Made by a program: the position numbers and the translations under genes
Notes under the pieces: generated by a model
The model's database searches: none
What the model was told of the DNA's origin: nothing
What the model saw: only the letters and a program-made list of their open reading frames with translations
DNA from: Siphonodentalium dalli
Taxonomy: Eukaryota; Mollusca; Scaphopoda; Gadilida; Siphonodentaliidae
Reading direction: 5' to 3'
DNA length: 64,000 bases
NCBI GenBank assembly: GCA_032622095.1
Contig: CP136061.1
Span: 127,918,754-127,982,753 of the forward strand
Shown here: positions 52,951 to 64,000 of the stretch, one piece after another
Numbering within the stretch: the stretch's first letter is position 1
Layout of the letters: every line of letters starts with the position of its first letter

Positions 52951-55271
52951 TAATAATACATATTTAAAGAGTGTCTTTGAGCTTGTTGGTGTATTAAGTG
53001 TTATACAAAACCAATTTATGTTGTTACTGTGATCAGGTTTGTGATATTATTATGGCTCAATTTTGTATAAGTTTTGTAGGCCTTTTTAGATGGTATATAA
53101 GGTCTTTATGTAAAATTTTATTGCATTTCAACTCTTTACATTGTAAAATCATATGCTCTCGCATGGATAGAAATATTTCCTTCAGTCCTTCCCAGGAGAC
53201 GGGAACAATTGCTCTTAGTCTCGCACCCATTTGCACCTGCTTGTTTCAATTTACGAGTGCTAATATTTGCTCTCATCCCACTTGTCAGAAATGTTCATGT
53301 GGACTGTAATCATTCTACAGATATTCAGTATTTATTATATTGTTTAGATCATTTTCAGATTTAATTTAATTATGGGCATGCAAATGTGTAATTAGTCACA
53401 AGGAGTATTCCACAATGACAATTTGTCTAAAAAAAAACAAACTAGTAGTTATATCACAGGTGCAACTTACACCCAAATTCTGAATTATGGGAGCAAATAA
53501 TTGTTCTTCCTCATAGAAAGGACTGTTCGTTAGTAGAAATATTTCATCATACCGAGTTTTGTTTCTTGAACAACTTTGACTCCATTTGTCACCACTTCCA
53601 TTGACATTTATTACATATCCAGTTTTATTGCACACCTGTTGGTTTAATTTCGTGATATACAGAAAAATACAGAATATTTTGATAAAAATATCTGTCTTGT
53701 GCTTGGAAAAAACAAACCGATTTTGTTGACATAACTGCAACAGTAAATGTCTGAGGTATAGTCTGCATAAATCAGAGGTTTGTTCCATTAAATAAAGCAA
53801 TATCGACCTAATTTTCAGTTTGTTACAAGCTGCAGTCTTCAGAGTGTCCAATAAACATAGAACTACACAGTTGTGTAAACATTTAACGTTATCACACTAG
53901 TTTGTCGTGGAGTGAGGTACAACTCGAAACCGTAATCACGCGGCAACAAACTTGGGCTATAACGTTAACCATTTCAAACACTTTTGCTGTTCTATTTCTT
54001 TTTTATAATTTAATAGGTCAGAATTAGCAGATGATATACAAAGAAACCTCATGATTCACAATGAGCAGCAAGATAATTTATTTATATCGCTTGTAACTTT
54101 CACAACCTGCAGGATGCTGTTTGATCTTTTTTCTATTTTCTGACGCCACACAATTCTTTGAATCGTATGTGTCATGTACAAAGTCTCTAAAGACTGTAAG
54201 AACTAACATATTTCCAAGCATGTTACCTTCTGACTGTTTTGTGAGCTACAACCCCAACAAATCAAACAGACATTATAGCAAATTATTTCTCTAGACAAGT
54301 TATTATTTCCAAATCTGAGCCACTGGGCCAACCATGGTTCAGTGTCGTGAGAGAAAATTTCAAACTTTTGACCTCAATTTCACTAAAATCGTAGATCTCA
54401 GAGAAGCCTGGAAAAATGAGCAACGTCGCTTCTGGGAGTGATCAATTCAGGGTAACTGAACAATGCTTTGTAAAGTGATACAACTTCAGATGCCTATTTG
54501 AAATGTACATCAGACTTTACCATACAATTTGCAATAATTTCAGAATGGTCTGTCAATATTTAACAAAATTAATTTGATTATAGTTTCCTAATTGTACTGG
54601 CAATCCAGGACGTTCGGAAATAGGTTGGTTTTTGCAGCATGTCAAACATTAAAACCATTATTAGAGATTGTCATGTGTTGTTGGCTTTGTCATGTTTCAT
54701 TCCACCAATCAGCATTACTGAAACTTTTATACATTCAGCAAGATCATATAAATAGATCTGCCAAATTATTCCAGATATTAAATGCTGCTGAGTACATACT
54801 GGTATGATATTCTTGGTGAGATTATGTCTTTAATCAATGTGTTGGGATTTTGAATATTCAAATGTTTTTATTTGATGAAAATCAAAACCAGATATTGCAT
54901 ATCTTTTTTATCTATTGTATTTCAGTATCTGTATTATTTTAATCAGGTTAAACTAAAATAATCTCATTTTATTTTTATGTACATGTATGTTATATATTGT
55001 TTTATATTCACTTAATTTTTATTCTGCATTTATACACGATTGATTTTATATGAGAATTACTGCATCAGGAAGTGCTTATGGAATCTCTCTTTAGGCTTAG
55101 GTAGGCCCGGTCTGAGTGAACCCAGACTATTGAACAGTTGTGTTTTCGAGAGTCTGAAACCTTCAGTACCCGGTATACTTTATATTACCACTGCTATATA
55201 TGGCTTTCCCCATAGAATGACGTGAGGGTCCACATTTTACATTAAAAGTTCCTCATGACCAAGTCTTGAAA
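52951..55271. other. Stretch without recognised gene
   Basis: The open frames at 52998-53309 (+), 53396-53851 (-) and 54592-54807 (+) show no family resemblance, catalytic pattern or splice support. GTAACAAACTG(G/A)A in the 53.8-kb frame also occurs near 48730 in inverse orientation, hinting at a dispersed repeat. Confidence 0.35.
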
Positions 55272-55500
55272 TAGTGTGCCTGTCATTTGCAGAATGAGGT
55301 CCCAAGAGGGTGAATTTAGTGATACTACCCCGCATAGCGGGCTAGCATCACCAAATTCATCCTCTGGGGACCTCATTCTGCTTACAACTCAGCAGAATGA
55401 GGTTCCCAGAGGGTGAATTTGGTGATGCTAGCCCGCTATGTGGGGTAGCATCACTAAATTCACCCTCTGGGGACCTCATTCTGCAAATGACAGACACGCT
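55272..55500. mobile_element. Palindrome of palindromes (CTGTCATTTGCAGAATGAGG family)
   Basis: The 229-bp element begins TAGTGTGCCTGTCATTTGCA and ends TGCAAATGACAGACACGCTA. Each half is itself a foldback: GGTGAATTTAGTGATACTAC against GCTAGCATCACCAAATTCAT on the left, and the mirror on the right. This gives fourfold internal symmetry centred near 55386. Confidence 0.85.
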
Positions 55501-56095
55501 ATGTCAAGGCTTGCCTGTGGAGATTACTGGTTGGCTGACACTGACATGATACTTTTTGAAAGTGATGGAATTCCCGGGTGTTTGTTTCAGGCTATCAAAC
55601 TTGTGCCTCATATGAGGGGAACCACTCATCCTTGTAGTCTAGCAGATGTTATATTTCTTATTGTTTGCTAACGAGATAATTTCACTTCATGTCTCAAGTA
55701 TACATTACAAATAAAATAAATACACTCCTTGAAAACAAGGGTCACTAGATTGCATTCACTCGTTTTTGTGAAGTTGAACACAAGTCACTAATAAAGTTAA
55801 ATAACATGGCAAGAATTTTATTATGCGTGTATCTTTAGTTCACAAAATGCATATCAAGCTGTGAAGGTCTTGTTGTAAATTAACATTACCATGAAATATC
55901 ACCCCTTCCACTTTCAAACATACAAAAATGAATGTTTTTGATGGTGAATATTTCCAACAGTATGTAGTGTCCATGTTGGCTACAATTTATTTGGTTGCTG
56001 TTTGTGTGTTATATATACTTGTTTGTTCCTGAATTCACCACAAAACCATTTCTACATTTAGTGTATTGTTTGAATGAATTTGCAGAATGAGCTTA
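55501..56095. other. Non-coding stretch
   Basis: AT-rich sequence without recognised genes or elements. Confidence 0.4.
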
Positions 56096-56203
56096 CTGAG
56101 AGCTTTCCGATGAATGGCAACAAGCCATATTTCCGACTAAATGCTGAAAAATTACCCATAATTCTGCTGTGGTTAAGGAGTCGGATTATTTAGGGCATTA
56201 CTG
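56096..56203. mobile_element. Palindromic MITE, right half only
   Basis: CTGAGAGCTTTCCGATGAAT to GGGCATTACTG-TA is the centre plus right arm of the family; the left arm is missing. Confidence 0.8.
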
Positions 56204-56700
56204 TATTTGATATTGAAAGGGTTAAACTTCTAGGCTGGTCTCTAATGAGGAAAACATTTGATTCCTTGTTAAATACACCAATGTATTTGGCACCATGTGT
56301 AACAAGAAATGTGAACGTGTATCGCATGCATCAAACCTTTTAACTTTATTGACAATACGAGATTACATGCCATCACATTGGCGGTATTTTCATTTGTTCA
56401 TTCCAATGTAATGAATCAACATTCCTTTGTAATGTTCAGGTATGTAGTTCTGCAGGGATGTGGCTGGAGGGTCTTTTGTTACCCTGGAGACTAAACAAAA
56501 TTTGCAGAATTTGTTTGACTGGTACATTAATCTTTTCAACTAGTGGAATATTTCAACCGTACCTCTACCAATGTAAGGCTGGAAACCTCCCAATTGGTTG
56601 TACTGTGAGTCTAAAATTATATTGGGAGTAAGATAATGTTCAATTCTTACATGCCTTACACTTGATATGATTGAAAAATGAAATCCAAGAACAACCTTAA

Positions 56701-56943
56701 CCCTTTCATGGTTGGTGATGCGCTGGTGCAGCATTAAAGATCATGTGTCAGTGCGTTCCCTTATGTTTGCGAGTCTCCCATAGTGATTCTCGCATATATA
56801 AGATAATGCAATGACTTACAAGGTCAAGTTGATATTGTTAGGCCAATGCATTCTATTATATATAGGTGAGGCTCACATATATGAGCAAATGCATTGGCCC
56901 AGGGTTTTCACAAAATTTCAGAAAGCTCCAGTCATGGAAGAGT
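56701..56943. mobile_element. piggyBac-type MITE with two hairpins
   Basis: TTAA then CCCTTTCATGGTTGGTG at the left; the right end is decayed (CATGGAAGAGTCAA). Two foldbacks of the TGCATTCT(A/C)TTATATATA type lie inside, separated by AAGGTCAAGTTGATATTGTT. Confidence 0.7.
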
Positions 56944-57850
56944 CAACCTATTATCAAGCCTGAAATTTCCAACAGTTGAAACTTTTATTCAGGTATACTG
57001 TTTAAAATAAACATGCAGGCAGTCCAAAATAAATGTACATTGTGGACACCTGGTAATTTTTATTAAATGTGCAGACCCAATTAAACATGCAGGGAGGTTT
57101 GGGAGATATCTAGGACAGTACCAAATGTATTTGCACATGCCTCAAAATATGGGGCTGGTGGGGGGAGAAATCCCCTTTATCCTGCTGCCACATCCCTGCA
57201 GGCTTTAAGGTCGATAGACAGAATGAAAATCTCATCTCTACTTAAAAGATTTATCTTTTTATCAAATATGTTGTGAGTGGCGTAAGGATATATACATGTA
57301 TGACAAATGCTGGAAGGAAATGTGACTACGCCATCTGCTACATGTTTTATACAAAATTTGAGATTATGATTTGTGACTCATTCTCTATTTATTCCACATT
57401 TATTCCATTCTTATGTTTGATAAAGATCTACTTATTTAGCTGAGGCCGCTGCTGATTTTATGAATAAGTAAATGATTGTTCAGACGAATGCATTGCATTT
57501 AGTCAGTTGCGATAACATGATCTTTTGTCTGCGTTAAACTGTTCACACGGTGTGTTGGGGTTTTTATGCAGAGCTTCCTATTTCAGCTATTAAATAAGTT
57601 CTTTATTGGAATAAAATGCTATATTGCAAAGCTATCTGTTATAAGTGAATTCTATGATAATGTCAAACCTGCCAAAACACAACAACTGGACTTAAAATGC
57701 AAGTAATTTTTTTTCGCTTTGCAGACAGCCGCCATCTTTTATCGTTTGAAAACAACAAACATCATGACGCAATATATAAGGTATGCATTAAGGCTTGAAC
57801 TGCATGGAAAATAGAATGTCTGAATGGTGTGTGGTAACAGATACAACGTA
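56944..57850. other. Non-coding stretch
   Basis: No element or gene is recognised. Confidence 0.4.
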
Positions 57851-58068
57851 CAGTAATGCTCTAAGTAATCGACTTCTTAACTACAGCAGAATTATGGGTA
57901 ACTTTTCAGGATTTAGTCGGAAATATGGCTTGTTGCCATTCATCAGAAAGCTCTGCCATTTCAGAGAGCTTTCCGATGAATGGCAACAAGCCATATTTCC
58001 AACTAAATCTTGAAAAGTTACCCATAATTCTGATGTGGTTAAGGAGTCGATTACTTAGAGCATTACTG
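57851..58068. mobile_element. Palindromic MITE (CAGTAATGCTC variant), full copy
   Basis: TA-CAGTAATGCTCTAAGTAATC to TTAGAGCATTACTG-TA, 218 bp with two arms of about 105 bp. This is the most complete example of the GCTC variant. Confidence 0.9.
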
Positions 58069-58375
58069 TAACAGACACATCGCAGCCAGCTAAATGCCTT
58101 TGTGTTATTGTCTGTATATCCATTCCAATGCAACAGATTCGTCTGAACTCTCCTGCTGTGATAACTGATAGTCTGTAGGACTGCACTGGATTTTCAGATG
58201 TGATTGCGAACAATATTGCTTCAAGAGAGATTATACCAAAATCCAGCCATCTGCTACTATACTCAACCGAAAATATCCAATAAAATAATTAATATCAGTT
58301 GGAAATACACTCACGTACACAAAGAACCATGTATAACAACCTGATAATTATAACGAAAATTAATAAAAGGTTTAA

Positions 58376-58861
58376 CCCTTTCAGTGCCAGGTCCGATTTT
58401 TGTATCAACCCATATACCCTGTGCCAATGTATTCTCTTATATATGCGAGTCGACCATAGGTCGCCTCGCATATATAAGAGAATGCATTGGCCTAACAATT
58501 TTTCATCATTTGTTATTATTATTTTCAATTTTAACTGATTTTAATAATTTTTTCTTATATTCTTTGACAGACTTATTTTGTAGGTTTAGTGCCAGGGAAT
58601 CTTACGTTTATCATGGGCATAAAAATTATTACTATGAATACTTGGTGGATAGTTTTGAGTTATAACATGCCCCAAAGGTTTTATCCGGTTTGTTTTTAAA
58701 TTCGCTATAGCATGCTTAAGCATACCCAAAAAAAAAAAAAATTCAACCCAAACAAATCTAAAAAAACAATTATTATTATTATTATTATATTTTTTTTTTT
58801 AGGGGAGATTTTACAGACCGTAAATTAGGGCCGATGAGATCGGCCCCTGGCACTGAAAGGG
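58376..58861. mobile_element. piggyBac-type MITE, 486 bp, with TTAA TSD
   Basis: Ends CCCTTTCAGTGCCAGG and CCTGGCACTGAAAGGG with TTAA at 58372-58375 and 58862-58865. It shares the hairpin and the CCGATTTTTGTATCAACCCA block with 8757-9001 in inverse order, and adds an A-rich middle. Confidence 0.9.
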
Positions 58862-58972
58862 TTAAACCATTTACTCATTATCATTATAGTTACCATGTCG
58901 TTTTATATCGTTCAGAGTACATGGCATGCATCCCTGACTCAAATTCATTCATTTGTTGCACATTTCTGTTGA

Positions 58973-59005
58973 ATATAGTTGGAGATGGGCCATCTCCAAC
59001 TATAT
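58973..59005. repeat. Short perfect palindrome ATATAGTTGGAGATGG
   Basis: Two 16-bp arms separated by a single G. Confidence 0.9.
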
Positions 59006-59544
59006 AAATGGCTGGATTTAGATAGTCTCCATTTCAAGTAATTTAATAAATTTTATATTCAAATAAGCAACACAACTTTATTCTTATAAACAAATTATAT
59101 GCAATGACTCTCATTTGCACAACCATTTTCTTATTTTAATTGGCAATTCTGTCCAGATAAAGGACTAAACAGTCATCGATTTATGTATATTAGACATGTT
59201 TTTTGAAAGTGTATACCCAATGTCTAAATTGTACACCTACCGGTAATATGGTTAGATTTATTGGCAATAAATGATGTATTTTGTATAGTGCCTGAAACTG
59301 AAATATCAGTTTAAAATGGTGAAATAAGCCCATATTAAATATACCTTTAATTCTCAGCTATATAACAGATCTGATTTGTGTTCTTATTATTTTACCTCAA
59401 CATTATCACATTTATTAATCATGATAATATCGGAAGTATAATGTTTAGATCAGATATTTTATTTATAATGCTTATATATTCAATATTTTACTATTATTAA
59501 TATTTTTCTTTGATAATTGTTGAAGGGCTATGGTTATTCAAGTA

Positions 59545-59734
59545 CAGTAATGCCCTAATTAATCAACTCCATAACCACAGCAGAATTATGGGTAACTTTT
59601 CAGGATTTAGTCAGCAATATGGCTTGTTGCCATTCATCGGAAAGCTCTCGGGGAGAGCTTTCCGATGAATAGCAACAAGCCATATTTGTGTAATTCTGCT
59701 GTGGTTATGGAGTCGATTAATTAGGGCATTACTG
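59545..59734. mobile_element. Palindromic MITE (CAGTAATGCCC family)
   Basis: TA-CAGTAATGCCCTAATTAAT to AATTAGGGCATTACTG-TA, 190 bp. The right arm has an internal deletion of about 25 bp. Confidence 0.88.
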
Positions 59735-59959
59735 TATCAATATAAAAAGCATGTTATCTTAATATTAGGTTAACCCTTTCAGTTATAAAGTATATAACTA
59801 TACATTGGAATGTTATATTGGATTGTTTTGATAATACAGTTGGAGAAGACATACGATTGCTATTGTGTTATTTTGAGTGAATGTTCAGATAATAAGTTCA
59901 ACAAACAGTCTTAAGGCTCTTTTGATGAACTTATCTTTGGACATTCTCCAAATGAACTA

Positions 59960-60172
59960 CAGTAACGACCTAATTAATCGACTCCTTAACCACAGCAGAA
60001 TTATGGGTAATTTTTCAGGATTTAGTCGGAAATATGGCTTCTTGCCATACATCGGAAAGCTCTCACTGAGAGCTTTCCAATGAATGACAACAAGCCATAT
60101 TTCCGACTAAATCCTGAAAAATTACCCATAATTCTGCTGTGGTTAAGGAGTCAATTATTTAGGGCATTACTG
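59960..60172. mobile_element. Palindromic MITE (CAGTAATGCCC family), full copy
   Basis: TA-CAGTAACGACC to GGGCATTACTG-TA, 213 bp, centre at AAGCTCTCACTGAGAGCTTT. Confidence 0.88.
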
Positions 60173-60951
60173 TACTCACCGAGTACAGGCCTAAAAATAT
60201 GGTATATACATATGCAGAATGAGATCACCAGAGGGTGAGATTAGTGACCCTAGCATCACCAAATTCTACATGGACTCATCTGCTATGGGAGACTTGGACT
60301 CAGATTTAGTTCCCCGATGGTGAAGTGCACCCATTGGCACCTCGATTATGAATTGTGATGTCTGCAAATTTGGGGATATAGATATCCCATGTCTTCTCAG
60401 TCCACAACAGCTTGGGAAATCGGTTGGGTTGATGCTGTTTTGGGCCGAGTCCCAGTCTCATTAATCTTCTATAACAGACTTTCATTGAAAATATGTACTA
60501 TATTTACACATGGTGCCCAGGCATTCACGTGTTCCCCTGAATGTGATTAATCATCTGACATGTCCGCAATTAATCTGTCTTCAAAATGATATTATTTACC
60601 GTGATAGAAAAAAGTAAAGTGATGATACGATTGTATAATATATTGTTTACTTGCCTTTTCTGATAGCCCAACAAATCCAAATTTTATGGAAAATAGGCTT
60701 TGTTTACTTATAAATCTTGTTGCAAAGCATCAATTTGATCTAATCCGAATACATACAAGCAAGACAATTCCTGCCCACGATTCTGGGCATAAAATCTGAT
60801 GTAGAAGAGTAACGGCATCAATCCAACCAATACCCCAAGCTCTTGTAGACTGAGAAGACTTGCTCTAGGATATAGAGAAACTAAACTTATTTCTAAAGAA
60901 ACTAAAAAACTTGTTAATAAAGATACTTTCCAGAGGAGATGAGGCCGAAGC
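60173..60951. other. Non-coding stretch with decayed palindrome arm
   Basis: AGAATGAGATCACCAGAGGG near 60214 is a remnant of the palindrome family at 55272. Nothing else is supported. Confidence 0.4.
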
Positions 60952-61043
60952 TGAATGAGGTCCCCAGAGGGTGAATTTAGTGATGTTAACCCGCTGTGCG
61001 GGGTAGGGTCACTAAATTAACCCTCTGGGGACCTCAGTCTGCC
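60952..61043. repeat. Foldback of the GAATGAGGTCCCCAGAGGG family
   Basis: CTGAATGAGGTCCCCAGAGG with GTGAATTTAGTGATG is mirrored by GGGTCACTAAATTAACCCTC and TGGGGACCTCAGTCTG. It equals one half of the element at 55272-55500. Confidence 0.85.
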
Positions 61044-61580
61044 GACATGCTTGTTCGTACCCCAAAAATATGTGTAAATAAGGTATCTAAAAACATACCA
61101 ACCCTGAAGATTTCCAAAACAAATTTGTTGATATAGCGCTGAAAATATATGTTTTGTTTCTTACATATTTTGATAAATTTGAGATTGTTTCTTTGTGCCG
61201 GTTAAATATTTTAGTCTGCAGTGGAGTAAATATTGCAACTGTAGACCATGGGAAGAAAATAGAGAGCTGTCATTAAGTAATGTCTATGGTAGCACACAAT
61301 TATGATTAAAATGAAGTGAAAACAGTGCGTGAAGTTTTTACTAGTTTCATGTTAAGATAACGCAATATAATGCTCATAAAAAGATAGTTCAGGTATTTAT
61401 CAACCTATTTCGATACCAGGAAAAATTAAAAAATTAAAAAACGTGTATTTTGGAGTGCAAACTGTAATGTGTCTTTAAACAATACAGTTCCAATAAAAAA
61501 AACGTTGTGTAATATTCTAAAAATAAGCACATTTTATGTCCCAGATGATATTGAAAATAATTGGATAACAAAATTGTTAA
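61044..61580. other. Non-coding stretch
   Basis: AT-rich with no recognised features. Confidence 0.4.
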
Positions 61581-61822
61581 CCCATCCATGCCTGGAGCTT
61601 TCTGAACTTTTGTGAAAATCTTGTGCCAATGCATTCTCTCATGTATGTGAGTCTCCCATAGGGTGCCTTGCATATATAAGAGAATGCATTGGCCCAACAA
61701 TATTTGCCTTGATCTTGTAAGCCAGAACATTCTCTTATATATGCATGATATTAGCATATATAAGAGAATACACTGGCACAGGATCTTTAATGCTGCACCA
61801 GCGCACTCCCATCATGAAAGGG
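61581..61822. mobile_element. piggyBac-type MITE with two hairpins
   Basis: TTAA followed by CCCATCCATGCCTGGAGC at the left and GCGCACTCCCATCATGAAAGGG at the right, where the final TTAA has become TAAA. It is 242 bp and contains two TGCATTCTCTTATATATG-type foldbacks. Confidence 0.75.
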
Positions 61823-61878
61823 TAAAACAATACAGTTACAATAAAAAATGTTGTGCAATGTTCTAAAAATAAGAACTA

Positions 61879-62090
61879 CATGTAATGCCCTAAATAATTG
61901 ACTCCTTAACCACAGAAGAATTATGGGTAATTTTTCAGGATTTAGTCAGAAATATGGCTTGTTGTCATTCATCGGAAAGCTCTCACTGAGAGCTTTCCAA
62001 TGAATTGCAACAAGCAATAGTTCCGACTAAATCCTGAAAAATTACCCATCTGCTGTGGTTAAAGAGTCGATTGTTTAGGGCATTACATGT
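61879..62090. mobile_element. Palindromic MITE with altered ends
   Basis: TACATGTAATGCCCTAAATA to GGGCATTACATGTA. Both ends have CATG in place of CAG, symmetrically; the inner arms follow the family. Confidence 0.82.
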
Positions 62091-62190
62091 AGTGACAGAA
62101 GCTTCTGCTAACTAGTGTCTCCCACTCCAAATTATTAGTTTATACCCAAATCTATCCTGAAAGTTCAGTGAAGAGATACATCATCTTTAA

Positions 62191-62422
62191 CCCTTTCTAT
62201 ACTAAATGGATTCTCCCATTCAGCTATAAAAGAATACATTGGAATTGTCTATTATTCATTTGGAGGGATGTTCAGGAAATAAAATCAGATGACAAGACTG
62301 ACAAAAAGATTGATATAAGTGCAGAAGCATTCATATTCATTGGTGGGAAACGTTCAGATCATTTCAAGAGATGACCTATCTGAACATTTCCTAAGGGAAC
62401 TGAGTATTTGGTATAGAAAGGA
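62191..62422. mobile_element. TTAA-flanked MITE (CCCTTTCTATAC family)
   Basis: TTAA-CCCTTTCTATAC and GTATAGAAAGGA-TTAA enclose 232 bp with a small GTTCAGAT...ATCTGAAC foldback. It is related to 3257-3516. Confidence 0.8.
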
Positions 62423-62515
62423 TTAAATGTTTGATTAATACAAGTTGTGAAAACTTGATAATGTACATGCTACATTTATATATGGGTGCACTATTTTTTT
62501 TTTAACCCTTTCTTG

Positions 62516-63006
62516 CTTTCTATTCTAATATACTCATGAGTAATTCCCAAAGAAAATGCTCAGATAATAAGTTCAACATTTTTGAACTTATTATATGAAC
62601 ATATCCCATCAATGAATAGGAAACCTTCTGCACTTATCAGCACTTGTATTATCTTGTTGTCTGTCTTCGGCTTTTATTTCCTGAACACCCCTCAACTGAC
62701 ATTTTTAATGATTGGCTGTTCTGGAGTTTTACATGAATACGATTGGATCAATTCATATCTTTCTTTACTATTACAATGTTTTTAATTAGACCGTTGCCGC
62801 CAATGATTCTTTTACTGGTCGGACTTCTTTGTCTTTTAGGACAGTCTTTTAAATTGTGAAACATCAGTGATGTTTTATTGTTCAAATATTGTATCATATT
62901 TTATGTCAAGCGCCTGTGAACACAACTCGTTGTGAAATATGTGAAAAGGCACTCTAAGTGTATACTTTTGTAACTAAATGGGAGAATCCATTTAGGATAG
63001 AAATGG
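62516..63006. mobile_element. Longer TTAA-type MITE, decayed right end
   Basis: TTAA-CCCTTTCTTGC at the left; the right end reads CCATTTAGGATAGAAATGG. The hairpin CAGATAATAAGTTCAACATT against TTGAACTTATTATATGAAC lies near the left. Confidence 0.6.
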
Positions 63007-63894
63007 TTATATATCCTGTTTTATACCAGATAACTTTCTACATTCGGAATGTTTTTTTTTTCTGGATATAAATACAGGTTTCAGGTTTGTCTAACAATGT
63101 TTGAAAAAAATATTTTCTTTATTGTATCCAGGACTTTAGGCCTGTTTATCAGATATCTTACTGCATTGAATTAGTATCAGAATGACATGTTTAGTGTACT
63201 TAATCATCATTCAAATTAAACAGGTTGTGTCAAAATTTGCATTTTTTGTCAGAATTATTTTTGGATAATGCAGGGTTGTGGAACAATGTTTTTAAACTAT
63301 TGTCTTTCTTGTATCCAGGATTGTCTTTTTATTCAGTCTATATTGTTATGCATATTTGTTTTTAATTAAAACTGTTTTAACTTCATTCAGGGGACGCAAT
63401 GCACTCACATTGGGTAAATGTGCAAAAAAATATTAAGTTTGTGAGAACATCGCCACTAAGAAGAACATGGAGAAATAGATAAACTTTCGTCTTTTATTCA
63501 TTATTGATTGTTCTCCAATAATAAAATTTTGCGTGTTGAAACCATTGTTATGTAAACAAAAACTGTCAGTGATTTGTAAAAAAAAAACAACATTGCTTGT
63601 CGCAGCTGCTTGTCGTACAATAAATTTATTTATTCCACTCCTGTGCGTCATTTCCATTGAAAATGCTGTTAATTAAAATGGTCACTAGTGAATTATGTCA
63701 TTTCTCGATGTCGCTTACTGATCTTGACTGAATTTTTGATGGATGATGATTCTCCGCATCGGGACTTTTATGCATTAATTCTGGGTGTTTTAATCATATA
63801 TGGTGAAACAAATTGATGCAGAAGTGTAATAGAGTAATCAATTAGTTCCGAGAATTATGTTAATAATTCACTCGAGGAGAGAGACGTTTAGGTA
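63007..63894. other. Non-coding stretch
   Basis: GAAGAACATGGAGAAATAGAT at 63461-63480 also occurs at 18729-18749 together with neighbouring CAATGCACTC and GGGTAAA(A)TGTGCAAA words, so a diverged dispersed repeat is shared. No gene is seen. Confidence 0.45.
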
Positions 63895-63896
63895 AG

Positions 63897-64000
63897 AAAG
63901 ATGGCTGCCATGTTTTTTGGCCGAATGACCCCAAAATTACTCGTTCCCATCTACATGTCAATATTATCATCCATGACAAATTTCATGATGATCAGACTAA
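63897..64000 (+). repeat. Start of a third 163-bp-unit array, cut by window end
   Basis: AAGATGGCTGCCATGTTTTT, CCGAATGACCCCAAAATTAC and CGTTCCCATCTACATGTCAA match one unit of the array at 10045-13031 in the same orientation. Confidence 0.85.

Noticed and set aside
53396-53851. 151-residue minus-strand frame
   Set aside because: Long for AT-rich DNA, but no domain, no splice signals and no family resemblance were found; kept only as a note in the surrounding stretch.

Overview
The window is AT-rich metazoan DNA with spliced genes, long introns and very dense small transposable elements. The repeat types point to a marine lophotrochozoan, most likely a bivalve or other mollusc: tandem-repeat elements with a core near 160 bp, a tRNA-type SINE ending in ATTAAACCCCAA, and DIRS-type and Helitron-type pieces. 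The species cannot be named from the sequence alone.

One complete host gene is well supported: a monoacylglycerol lipase (MGLL type) on the + strand with eight coding exons between 25072 and 51494. The exons join in phase into 302 residues with GHSMGG (Ser130), Asp247 and His277. The spacing of this triad equals that of mammalian MGLL. A second host-like locus lies on the minus strand at 20701-21738. It has three phase-compatible exons of an unrecognised protein, with the middle exon broken by a 16-bp tandem duplication. A broken THAP zinc finger lies in lipase intron 3 (42882-43031).

Layout. 1-2.7 kb: a tandem duplication of about 0.88 kb with long hairpins. 4.4-13.0 kb: two inverted tandem-repeat elements (monomer near 163 bp) around an inverted-repeat core; one carries a hAT-type insertion with a perfect 8-bp target duplication. 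13.9-20.6 kb: elements built from AAGCGCAAT-like palindromic words, plus many TTAA- and TA-flanked MITEs. 20.7-24.2 kb: the unknown gene, a SINE with a 12-bp target duplication and a 5S rRNA-derived repeat. 25.1-51.5 kb: the lipase, whose introns hold a Mutator-like element with long terminal inverted repeats, a LINE reverse transcriptase fragment, a DIRS-like retroelement with its internal complementary region, a non-autonomous Helitron and several foldback elements. 51.5-64 kb: no recognisable genes, but many palindromic MITEs and the start of another 163-bp repeat array at the window edge.

Several insertions have an undisturbed copy of their target within the window (an empty site), so the nesting order can be read directly. 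The best case is in lipase intron 3: a tandem-repeat element was split by the DIRS-like element, and a TTAA element then entered only one of the two DIRS terminal repeats.
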